37,517 nt of DNA from contig JAMFSA010000093.1 of the NCBI GenBank assembly GCA_026225055.1, positions 1-37,517 on the forward strand, in the 5' to 3' direction. This stretch comes from Mucilaginibacter xinganensis. GTDB taxonomy: Bacteria; Bacteroidota; Bacteroidia; Sphingobacteriales; Sphingobacteriaceae. A model generated the notes under the pieces. That model had not been told where the DNA came from and ran no database searches. It saw nothing but the letters and a program-made list of their open reading frames with translations. Numbering within the stretch: position 1 is the first letter of the stretch; each line of letters opens with the position of its first letter. Both the position numbers and the translations under genes were made by a program. Positions 7,199-13,891 of this stretch are shown here, one piece after another.

Positions 7199-8130
7199 TA
7201 TGCCTGCACCGGCTTTTTCTTTAGTGCAATATCCCGGTAAACCCAAAACAAAAATAATACAATTATAAAGCTAATTATATACCCAACTGAATTAAATACA
7301 TGCTGGTCGTCAGGACTTATTTTAGTTTGTTTATGCTGAAACAGGTAGGTTATTACCACAGCCGTACCGTTATTTATAAAGTGCCCCCATACGGATGTCC
7401 ATATACTGCCGCTCCATGCCACGAAATAGCCGAACAACACGCCCAGCATCATCCTTGGCAAAAAGCCAAAAAACTCCATATGGAAAGCGCTGAACAATAT
7501 GGCAGTTACCCAAATGGCTACGTGTATATTCTTGGTCCATTTTTGAATAATGGTTTGAATGCATCCCCTGAATAAAAACTCTTCAACAATAGCTGTAAGT
7601 AATCCGATAAACAGCAGATCGAATATCATTTGCCAGATGGTATCCATGTGCAGCATGGCATTGGTTAGCTTTTCGGCATTATCCTCACTATCGCGCATCC
7701 ATTGTAAAAAATGGGGCAGCACCATTTTCGCATTTATATTCGATAAAAATTCAATTAATGGCGATGAAATAAACATGATGGCAAAAACCAGCAGCAGCAA
7801 CAGCCATGAAAATCTAAAGTTCGACCTGATGTATTGTTGCGGAACAGGCGTAAGTACGTAAGCAAAAAATACCGGGGTAGCCAAAATAGGCAGCGTAGTG
7901 CTGGTAAGCTGCAATATCCACAATGCAGATATAGCATGCGGCACCGCAAGGTTTGATTCCGTTATGGCAGTAAAAGTATTATAGCCATACAACCCGGTTA
8001 TAATGCCTAAGCCAATGGCGGTTCCAATGAGCAATGCCACTAAAAGGATGGCCAAAACCAGCAAAAACTGCAATGCCGGATGCATCTCACTACTGCTCTT
8101 ATCCAGGTCTTTATATGGAATATTTATCAT
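7198..8130 (-). CDS. CPBP-family intramembrane metalloprotease
   Basis: This is a polytopic membrane protein (310 residues, about eight hydrophobic segments) of the CPBP/CAAX-protease family. The three family motifs are present: AIVEEFLFRGCIQ (EExxxR), ILFSAFHMEFFGFLPRM (conserved His) and WGHFINNG (third motif). Members cleave membrane-associated substrates or process peptides; the substrate here is unknown. It is first in a four-gene minus-strand operon with DUF2007, cdsA and psd, coupled to the next gene by TAATG. It faces dusB divergently across 38 bases. Confidence 0.92.
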   Translation of the reverse strand: MINIPYKDLDKSSSEMHPALQFLLVLAILLVALLIGTAIGLGIITGLYGYNTFTAITESNLAVPHAISALWILQLTSTTLPILATPVFFAYVLTPVPQQYIRSNFRFSWLLLLLVFAIMFISSPLIEFLSNINAKMVLPHFLQWMRDSEDNAEKLTNAMLHMDTIWQMIFDLLFIGLLTAIVEEFLFRGCIQTIIQKWTKNIHVAIWVTAILFSAFHMEFFGFLPRMMLGVLFGYFVAWSGSIWTSVWGHFINNGTAVVITYLFQHKQTKISPDDQHVFNSVGYIISFIIVLFLFWVYRDIALKKKPVQA

Positions 8131-8145
8131 CCGGGTTAAAATTTG

Positions 8146-8153
8146 TATTTTTG
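8146..8153 (+). promoter_or_regulatory. possible -7 promoter box for dusB
   Basis: TATTTTTG matches TAnnTTTG and lies 15 bases before the dusB ATG, in the short gap shared with the divergent CPBP operon. No clear -33 box was found. Confidence 0.35.
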
Positions 8154-8168
8154 CAACGAATATAAGGC

Positions 8169-9161
8169 ATGAGTGTACAAATTGGAAATATAGATTTAGG
8201 TGAATTCCCGCTATTGCTGGCTCCGATGGAAGATGTGAGCGATCCTCCCTTCCGTTACGTGTGCAAGCAAAACGGCGCGGATATGATGTATACGGAGTTT
8301 ATCTCGAGCGAGGGATTGATCCGCGATGCAGCAAAAAGCCGCCAAAAGTTGGATATTTTTGAATATGAGCGCCCTATAGGCATCCAGATCTTCGGCAGTG
8401 ATATCGACCATATGCGCGAAGCTACAGAGATAGCCTCACTAGCCGGCCCCGACCTGATGGATATCAACTACGGCTGCCCGGTTAAACAAGTAGCTTGCCG
8501 TGGCGCAGGTGCCAGCTTGTTGCAGGATATCGACAAGATGGTAGCCATGACCAAAGCAGTGGTTGGGGCCACTCATTTGCCCGTTACCGTTAAAACCCGC
8601 CTCGGCTGGGATGATAATACCAAAAACGTTTATGAAGTTGCCGAACGCTTACAGGATGTTGGCATAAAGGCCCTTACCATACATGGCCGCACCCGCGCGC
8701 AAATGTATAAAGGCGTTGCCGATTGGGCATTGATCCGTGATATTAAGAAAAACCCCCGCATACAGATCCCAATTTTTGGTAATGGCGATATCGACTCACC
8801 CGAGAAGGCCGCCGACTGGCGCATGGAGTTTGGCGTGGATGGCATGATGATCGGTCGTGCTGCTATTGGTTACCCGTGGATCTTCAGGGAGATAAAGCAC
8901 TACTTTAAAACCGGCGAACATTTAGATAAGCCAACTATTGCCGAAAGGATTGATGCCTGCCGAACCCATTTAACAAAATCTGTTGAATGGAAGGGCGCAA
9001 AAACAGGCGTTTTTGAAATGCGCAGGCACTATTCCAATTACTTTAAAGGCATCGATCATTTTAAGGAATACCGCATGAAACTGGTTACAGCGGGCACACT
9101 GGATGAAGTGAACGAGATTTTATGGCAAATAAATGAAAATTATGCGCCTGAAATGGCTTAA
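8169..9161 (+). CDS. dusB: tRNA-dihydrouridine synthase (DusB type)
   Basis: This flavoenzyme reduces specific uridines in tRNA to dihydrouridine using FMN and NADPH. The TIM-barrel motifs are clear: PLLLAPMEDVSDPPFRYVCK, MYTEFISSEGLI, IQIFGSD, then DINYGCPVKQVACRGAGASL with the catalytic Cys in the NYGCP segment, then TVKTRLGWDD, LTIHGRTRAQMYKG and GNGDIDSPEKA, ending with VDGMMIGRAAIGYPWIFREI. The C-terminal helical tRNA-binding part includes MRRHYSNYFKG. At 330 residues it is full length. The DusB subtype is judged from overall pattern and is less certain than the family. Confidence 0.94.
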   Translation: MSVQIGNIDLGEFPLLLAPMEDVSDPPFRYVCKQNGADMMYTEFISSEGLIRDAAKSRQKLDIFEYERPIGIQIFGSDIDHMREATEIASLAGPDLMDINYGCPVKQVACRGAGASLLQDIDKMVAMTKAVVGATHLPVTVKTRLGWDDNTKNVYEVAERLQDVGIKALTIHGRTRAQMYKGVADWALIRDIKKNPRIQIPIFGNGDIDSPEKAADWRMEFGVDGMMIGRAAIGYPWIFREIKHYFKTGEHLDKPTIAERIDACRTHLTKSVEWKGAKTGVFEMRRHYSNYFKGIDHFKEYRMKLVTAGTLDEVNEILWQINENYAPEMA

Positions 9162-9179
9162 TTTTGTTCCGGATAATTA

Positions 9180-9187
9180 TATATTTG
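9180..9187 (+). promoter_or_regulatory. possible -7 promoter box for apaG
   Basis: TATATTTG matches TAnnTTTG, 19 bases before the apaG ATG. A TTTG at 9163-9166 lies upstream but is closer than the usual -33 spacing. Confidence 0.35.
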
Positions 9188-9206
9188 AGAAAACGAAAAT
9201 ATCTTC

Positions 9207-9593
9207 ATGGTTACTACTATAACTGATGGTGTTAAAGTTTCAGTGGAAACGATCTATCAGCCGGAATACTCCAACCCGGCGAACGACCACTTTATGTTCG
9301 CTTACAAGGTAAAAATCGAGAATATGGGTGACTATGCCGTGCAGCTGTTAAGCCGCCACTGGTATATATTCGATTCCAACGGCGCCAAGCGCGAAGTTGA
9401 AGGTGAAGGCGTAGTAGGTCAGCAGCCCTTGATCGAACCAGGCCATGCTCACGAATATGTATCAGGCTGTAACCTAAAAACCGACATGGGCAGCATGAAA
9501 GGCGAATACCAAATGATCCGCCTGATGGATAACTTTGTCTTTGATGTAAAAATACCAGAGTTTTATCTGATCACTCCCTATAGGATGAATTAG
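9207..9593 (+). CDS. apaG: ApaG-domain protein
   Basis: This is a 128-residue ApaG protein with an immunoglobulin-like/fibronectin III fold, historically linked to Co2+/Mg2+ efflux and Ap4A metabolism; the biochemical role is unsettled. Family features are VETIYQPEYSNPANDHFMFAYKVKI, VQLLSRHWYIFDSNG, VVGQQPLIEPGHAHEYVSGC and the late MKGEYQMI plus FDVKIPEFYL. It starts 45 bases after dusB on the same strand and may be co-transcribed or use the box at 9180. Confidence 0.93.
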   Translation: MVTTITDGVKVSVETIYQPEYSNPANDHFMFAYKVKIENMGDYAVQLLSRHWYIFDSNGAKREVEGEGVVGQQPLIEPGHAHEYVSGCNLKTDMGSMKGEYQMIRLMDNFVFDVKIPEFYLITPYRMN

Positions 9594-9621
9594 CCGCCTC
9601 CCTAATAAAGCATCTTACTTT

Positions 9622-9750
9622 ACCGTCATCCCGAATTTATTTCGGGATCCCACAGGACAAGCAACGTGCTTGGCGAAAACTTTGCATATGAGGCGCTGAA
9701 ACAAGTTCAGCATGACTTCACCAAGCGTCATTGAGGTACGAAGCAATCCC
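9622..9750. repeat. intergenic palindromic repeats after apaG
   Basis: A hairpin ATCCCGAA (9628-9635) / TTCGGGAT (9641-9648) is followed by a copy of the repeat AAGCGTCATTGAGGTACGAA (9723-9742) continuing to GCAATCCC. The latter also occurs at 30748-30777 and 33096-33120. No T-run follows the hairpin, so it is scored as a repeat, not a terminator. Nothing else is seen between here and 9777. Confidence 0.7.
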
Positions 9751-9777
9751 CCTACTTACAGGTCAGTTATTTGCTCC

Positions 9778-9967
9778 CTAAACCGCCTTATTCACCCGTG
9801 GTATTCTCACAATAACAGCCGCCAATAAAAATGAGCCGATCACCGCGCCCGGCGCAACAATAGCTAGTTTAATCATCGGGCAAACCATCCATGTGCTCAG
9901 CAATAATGACAAGCCGATCGATATCAGCGGGTGAAAAATATATATCAACAAAAAAGCCTCACCTGGT
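9778..9967 (-). pseudogene. C-terminal remnant of an acyltransferase-3-like membrane protein
   Basis: On the minus strand the reading frame from about 9960 to the TAG at 9778-9780 encodes EAFLLIYIFHPLISIGLSLL, then a second hydrophobic stretch with MIKLAIVAPGAVIGSFLL and a basic end (IPRVNKAV). Two membrane helices with an IYIFHPL opening and a basic C-terminus resemble the end of acyltransferase family 3 proteins. The frame has no ATG start at its head and is closed by a stop at 9965-9967, so only about 60 residues survive. The rest of the gene is missing; the next gene upstream on this strand is an unrelated YXWGXW protein. Family assignment is tentative. Confidence 0.5.
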
Positions 9968-9980
9968 TAACAGGTGGGGC
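9950..9980 (-). terminator. rho-independent terminator of the YXWGXW gene
   Basis: On the minus strand GCCCCACCTG, loop TTAAC and CAGGTGAGGC (one mismatch) are followed by TTTTTT. It lies 33 bases beyond the stop of the 10013-11059 gene and overlaps the head of the acyltransferase remnant. Confidence 0.75.
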
Positions 9981-10012
9981 GCGTAGAAGGGGAGAGTTAT
10001 AGGGGTATTATA

Positions 10013-11059
10013 TTATTTTTCTTTCTTGCCTTCATTATGAGGCTTTGGCGCAGATTTATGTTGCTGTTGTTGCTTGTGTTGTTGATTATGCTGCTGTTGC
10101 TGCACATGCTGTTTTTGGGTGTGTTGTTGCTGCTGATTATGCTGTTGTTGCGCATGTTGCTGCTGAGCCTGCTGCTGATCTTGTTTTTCAGCATTGTTAG
10201 TTTTCGTAGCATCATTATGTGTATCGGCATTATTATTTGCACGATCGCCCTGTTGTGCATTCGGCTGTTTAGCGGCATCGTTATTTTGATGGTCCGCGCT
10301 TGGGGCGTTATTATTGTTATTAGCGCGAGGGGCTTTTTGACCCTCTGGGGTAAAATGGCTACCACCAACCCTATTCATGGCTGCATTATTTGGCTTGCCG
10401 TGGTTTACGGATGCAAACTGGCTCTTATCCTGGCTGGCAGTGCGTTCGTGCGATTGCTGCTGACTGGTTGCAGGCACGTGCTGCTCTTTCATGGCCGCCA
10501 TTTCTTCGGGGCGCGGCTGTGCCGTAACACCACCGGGGCCATTAAAGCTGTTATGGTTATTTACCGTAGTGTTATTAACTATTACTGTTTTATCAATATA
10601 AGTGTTATGCACCACAGTAGTATTTACGTTAACCACCGCGGTATTGTAACGGAAGGTATTGCCTGACCATGCACCGCCGCCAAAGCCAACGCCACCGTAG
10701 CCATAACCATAGTTAATACCACCATAAAAACCTACGTGCCTTCCCCAATAACCAGAGTGGAAGCCGTAAACACCACCGGCATATCCCCAATAAGCAGGTG
10801 TCCATAAATAACCGGGGGTTGGCGGGGATACCCAAACACCGGGCACCCAATAATAATCGCCGCTATCATTACTATAGGCCCAATACCCGGGCACCCATAA
10901 ATAGCCATCGGTTGGGCAGGCTGGTTGCACGTAAACCGGTAAAGCCGGTGGCGCAACATTGGCCGAAATTGTAACTCCAATACTAATTTGAGCATGCACT
11001 TTAGGGGTGGCAAATAATACTGCCGTTATAAGTAAACATGCTTTTGCTAATCTTTTCAT
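10013..11059 (-). CDS. YXWGXW repeat protein with Gln/His-rich tail
   Basis: This is an exported protein of 348 residues with a signal peptide (MKRLAKACLLITAVLFATP, cleavage near HAQ). Residues ~45-130 hold repeats built around W-x-P-G-Y-W or tPaYWGY (YLWVPGYWAY, YYWVPGVWV, YLWTPAYWGY), the YXWGXW family seen in Bacteroidota and Proteobacteria. A Gly/Tyr-rich stretch (YGGINYGYGYGGVGFGG) follows, then an Asn/Thr/Val-rich section. The last ~130 residues are low complexity, rich in Gln, His and Asn with runs such as QQQQHTQKQHVQQQQ, and end basic (EGKKEK). Function is unknown; probably surface or periplasmic. A terminator lies just after the stop. Confidence 0.85.
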   Translation of the reverse strand: MKRLAKACLLITAVLFATPKVHAQISIGVTISANVAPPALPVYVQPACPTDGYLWVPGYWAYSNDSGDYYWVPGVWVSPPTPGYLWTPAYWGYAGGVYGFHSGYWGRHVGFYGGINYGYGYGGVGFGGGAWSGNTFRYNTAVVNVNTTVVHNTYIDKTVIVNNTTVNNHNSFNGPGGVTAQPRPEEMAAMKEQHVPATSQQQSHERTASQDKSQFASVNHGKPNNAAMNRVGGSHFTPEGQKAPRANNNNNAPSADHQNNDAAKQPNAQQGDRANNNADTHNDATKTNNAEKQDQQQAQQQHAQQQHNQQQQHTQKQHVQQQQHNQQHKQQQQHKSAPKPHNEGKKEK

Positions 11060-11161
11060 AATTGTTTTTTAGTTTATGTAACTACACTGTGACACAAGTT
11101 AAGTTTGAAGGTTTAGATTAGAATTCAATTAGAATTTCAAACCAGCCAAAAATCAACCAAC

Positions 11162-11182
11162 AAAAAACCCGCATAAAGCGGG
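11162..11182 (-). terminator. rho-independent terminator, minus strand
   Basis: On the minus strand CCCGC, loop TTTAT, GCGGG is followed by TTTTTT. It lies downstream of the metallopeptidase gene (stop at 11416), separated by the large inverted-repeat block. The same bases also form the start of the 40-bp direct repeat. Confidence 0.6.
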
Positions 11183-11407
11183 CTCCTGTCATTAAAGTAT
11201 TGCTCCCCTTTGGGGTGTATAGCCCATGAAGGGACAGTATCACATATTTATATTAACGAGTCTTCGCAGCGGTCTCTCGCAGAGGACCCTGCGTGGTTGC
11301 GGGTTGGGCTGAACACCTTGCACGCGTACGCAGGGTCCTCTGCGAGAGACCGCTGCGGGGACAGAAGGAAGCGGACTCCTATCATTAAAGTATGCTCCCC
11401 TTTAGGG
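11176..11407. repeat. 40-bp direct repeats around a 30-bp perfect inverted repeat
   Basis: Copies of AAGCGGRCTCCTRTCATTAA continuing to AAGTATGCTCCCCTTTxGGGG lie at 11176-11215 and 11369-11407. Between them, two perfect 30-bp complementary arms at 11265-11294 and 11328-11357 (CGCAGCGGTCTCTCGCAGAG continuing to GACCCTGCGT) enclose a 33-base GC-rich loop. This fills the 356-base gap between the YXWGXW gene and the metallopeptidase gene. There is no credible reading frame. It looks like a non-autonomous mobile or recombinogenic repeat. Confidence 0.8.
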
Positions 11408-11415
11408 GCTGGGGG

Positions 11416-12144
11416 CTAATTTCTCCTGTTCAATAAAAACGATGCGTAATACATTAAGGTAGCCAGCGCGCTGAGGGCAGCAACAACGTAGGTCATGGCG
11501 GCCCACCAAAGGGCATCTTTGGCCTGCTCATGTTCTTCGCGGGTTTGCATTATGGTGTAGTTGTTATTTAGCCATGCCAATGCCCGGCGACTGGCATCAA
11601 ACTCAACCGGCAACGTAATAAAGCTGAACAGCGTAACCAATGCCAGCGCGGCAACGCCTATGGCCAGCACAAAAGGGTTATGTGTAAAGAATAACAGCAT
11701 CACGCCTAAAAATAAGGTCCACTGTGTTAAGGTTGATGCCACATTAATAACCGGCACCAACGATGTACGCAGGCTCAACCATGTGTATGACCTGGCGTGT
11801 TGTACAGCATGACCGCATTCATGCGCGGCAACTGCAGCAGCGGCTACACTCCGACTATAAAACACATCCGGACTCAAATTAACGGTTTTTGTTTCGGGGT
11901 TATAATGGTCGGTCAGTTGCCCTTCAACTGATATTACCTGTACATCATAAATGCCGTTATCCCGCAACATCTTTTCGGCTATATCAGCGCCCGATAGGCC
12001 GGATAATAAGCCTATTTCTGAATATTGTTTAAATTTGCTTTTGAATCGCCACTGCACAATAAAACTTACTATCGCAATAACGATCATAAGGAACCAGGCC
12101 GAACCCGGAGCTATATATCCTGTAATTAATGCTAAATGATTCAT
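11416..12144 (-). CDS. zinc metallopeptidase, YugP-like membrane protein
   Basis: This 242-residue protein belongs to the neutral zinc metallopeptidase family that includes Bacillus YugP. The zinc-binding motif is AAAVAAHECGHAVQHARSY (about residues 108-126), an HExxH variant with Glu as catalytic base. Hydrophobic segments at the N-terminus (FLMIVIAIVSFIVQW), in the middle (TLFLGVMLLFFTHNPFVLAIG) and at the end (TYVVAALSALATLMYYASFLL) place it in the membrane. LPVEFDASRRALAWL is a second conserved motif of the family. The substrate is unknown. It is a single gene, divergent from the FAD oxidoreductase. Confidence 0.92.
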   Translation of the reverse strand: MNHLALITGYIAPGSAWFLMIVIAIVSFIVQWRFKSKFKQYSEIGLLSGLSGADIAEKMLRDNGIYDVQVISVEGQLTDHYNPETKTVNLSPDVFYSRSVAAAAVAAHECGHAVQHARSYTWLSLRTSLVPVINVASTLTQWTLFLGVMLLFFTHNPFVLAIGVAALALVTLFSFITLPVEFDASRRALAWLNNNYTIMQTREEHEQAKDALWWAAMTYVVAALSALATLMYYASFLLNRRN

Positions 12145-12278
12145 GCTAATTTTTTTGTATATTGACTATTTCAAAAAGCATTCCAGTACAAGTCAAAATT
12201 CAAAAGTAAAAATTCAAAAAACTGGATCATGCTTAATGGTACTACCCCTAATAGCATTTCTTTTAATTTTTTTGACCT

Positions 12279-13427
12279 ATGAATTCGGAAACCACATTTT
12301 CATATTGGGAACGCAGCGCTTTTATTGATAATGCCGATGTAATTATTATCGGGAGCGGATTAGTGGGCCTGAGCGCCGCCCTGCATTTAAAAAAGGAACA
12401 GCCCGCCTTAAAGATATTGGTTTTGGAACGCGGCTTTTTACCCACCGGCGCAAGTACGAAAAATGCCGGATTCGCCTGCTTTGGCACTGTATCAGAGCAA
12501 CTTACAGGGTTACAACAATCAGCAGAAGAGGAGGTTGCACGCATGGTTAATTATAAATGGCTTGGCCTGCAGCGCTTACGGCAAAATTTGGGTGATGCCA
12601 ACATTGATTTCCATCAGAATGGTGGCTATGAACTATTTATGACCAGTGAAGCAAGCCATGCCGATGAAGTGATCGATCAGATCCCTTACCTCAATAAATT
12701 ATTACAGCAGGCCATTGGCGAGCCTGACATTTATGCAGTAGCCAATGCTAAAATTGCAGATTTTGGCTTTAAGGGCATTGGCCGGATAATTTATAACCCC
12801 TATGAAGGCCAGATAAATACCGGGAAAATGATGCGCACTTTATTGCAAAGAGTTTATGAAGCAGGCATACTGGTGTTAAACTCCTGCGCGGTAACCAGGG
12901 TTGAAAAACATAGCGACGGTATTCATCTGTCAACATCACAGGGCAATTTTAAAACGGGTAAACTTATACTGGCAACCAATGCGTTTGCGAGTCAGCTTTT
13001 TCCGGGCTTAAAGGTAGTGCCGGGTCGCGGGCAGGTACTGGTTACCAAACCAATCAATGGACTAAAACTTAAAGGCACCTATCATTTTGATGAAGGGTAT
13101 TACTATTTCCGGAATATTGATAACCGTGTATTGTTCGGCGGTGGGCGCAATCTTGATTTTGATTCGGAAGCTACCTGGGAGTTCGGGCATACCGAAACTG
13201 TGAAGCAGCAATTATATACTTATCTAAAAGATGTAATCTTACCAGATCAGGATTTCGAAATAGATTATTGGTGGAGCGGCATCATGGGTTTTGGCGAGGA
13301 TATAACCCCGATAGTTAAACAAATTGAGCCCGGCATATTCTGCGCGGTACGCTGCAATGGCATGGGCGTAGCAATGGGCAGTTTAGTGGGCGAAGAAGTG
13401 GCTCAACTGGCGCTGGCTGCTTTATAA
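12279..13427 (+). CDS. FAD-dependent oxidoreductase (DAO family)
   Basis: This soluble flavoprotein belongs to the D-amino-acid oxidase/glycine oxidase superfamily. The FAD-binding Rossmann motif is VIIIGSGLVGLSAALHLKKE (about residues 22-41), followed by LVLERGFLPTGASTKNAGFA, where GASTKNAG is a typical DAO flavin contact. A second dinucleotide-binding part is LILATNAFAS, and the C-terminal segment WWSGIMGFGEDITPIV plus RCNGMGVAMGSLVGEEVAQL completes the fold. Length 382 is usual. The substrate, probably an amine or amino acid, cannot be read from sequence. It converges with the lipoprotein gene at 13440 with a 12-base gap. Confidence 0.9.
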   Translation: MNSETTFSYWERSAFIDNADVIIIGSGLVGLSAALHLKKEQPALKILVLERGFLPTGASTKNAGFACFGTVSEQLTGLQQSAEEEVARMVNYKWLGLQRLRQNLGDANIDFHQNGGYELFMTSEASHADEVIDQIPYLNKLLQQAIGEPDIYAVANAKIADFGFKGIGRIIYNPYEGQINTGKMMRTLLQRVYEAGILVLNSCAVTRVEKHSDGIHLSTSQGNFKTGKLILATNAFASQLFPGLKVVPGRGQVLVTKPINGLKLKGTYHFDEGYYYFRNIDNRVLFGGGRNLDFDSEATWEFGHTETVKQQLYTYLKDVILPDQDFEIDYWWSGIMGFGEDITPIVKQIEPGIFCAVRCNGMGVAMGSLVGEEVAQLALAAL

Positions 13428-13439
13428 AATAGTTGCTCT

Positions 13440-13850
13440 TTATAACTCACTAGCCTTAAACTCGTGACCAACATAATTTGTAGTAGTAGTATTACCGTTT
13501 ACCACTTTATCATCAAACCTGATAATATAACTTTCAAACTCTTTAGGATTTTTTAAGGTCTGCCTTATTTGGATAGCTAACTTTTTTGCCAATACTGTAA
13601 TTTTATCATCCCCGGAAGGGATATTTTTGCCATTTATAAAATCAACGGTTAAAGAGGTATGCGTTCCGCCGGTGCCGCTTGTTTTTCGTCCTTGTAAATT
13701 TATATTCTCAAACCTGTACTTAGTATCAATACTATCTATTATAGCCTCTTGTTTGCCATTAAGTTCAGGCATGTATGTATGATTAAAATTGCAGCTGCTA
13801 AAAACTGCTATTGTAGTAATTACAAAAAGAATAAATTTTGAGTATGTCAT
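13440..13850 (-). CDS. hypothetical lipoprotein
   Basis: This 136-residue protein has an SPII signal peptide: a hydrophobic N-terminus ending in AVFSSC, so lipidation is expected at Cys20. The mature part is small and probably alpha+beta: KYRFENINLQGRKTSGTGGTH, then SLTVDFINGKNIP, a helix DDKITVLAKKLAIQIRQTL, and a final strand VNGNTTTTNYVGHEF. No family is recognised; the pattern is loosely like cystatin-fold lipoproteins. It lies downstream of nothing obvious and is followed upstream by the large T9SS protein on the same strand (42-base gap), so co-transcription is possible. Confidence 0.7.
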   Translation of the reverse strand: MTYSKFILFVITTIAVFSSCNFNHTYMPELNGKQEAIIDSIDTKYRFENINLQGRKTSGTGGTHTSLTVDFINGKNIPSGDDKITVLAKKLAIQIRQTLKNPKEFESYIIRFDDKVVNGNTTTTNYVGHEFKASEL

Positions 13851-13891
13851 TTGGTTAAGGTTGTAGATAAATATAAGTAATTTTTTTTCAA

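Noticed and set aside
9974..10666. A 230-codon plus-strand reading frame rich in Leu
   Set aside because: It is the shadow of the minus-strand Gln/His-rich gene (CAG/CAA/CAT repeats read as Leu-rich on the other strand); the minus-strand product has a signal peptide and family repeats.
11265..11357. The 30-bp inverted repeat as a transcription terminator
   Set aside because: Very GC-rich with no T-run; a simpler terminator with a T-run lies at 11162-11182.
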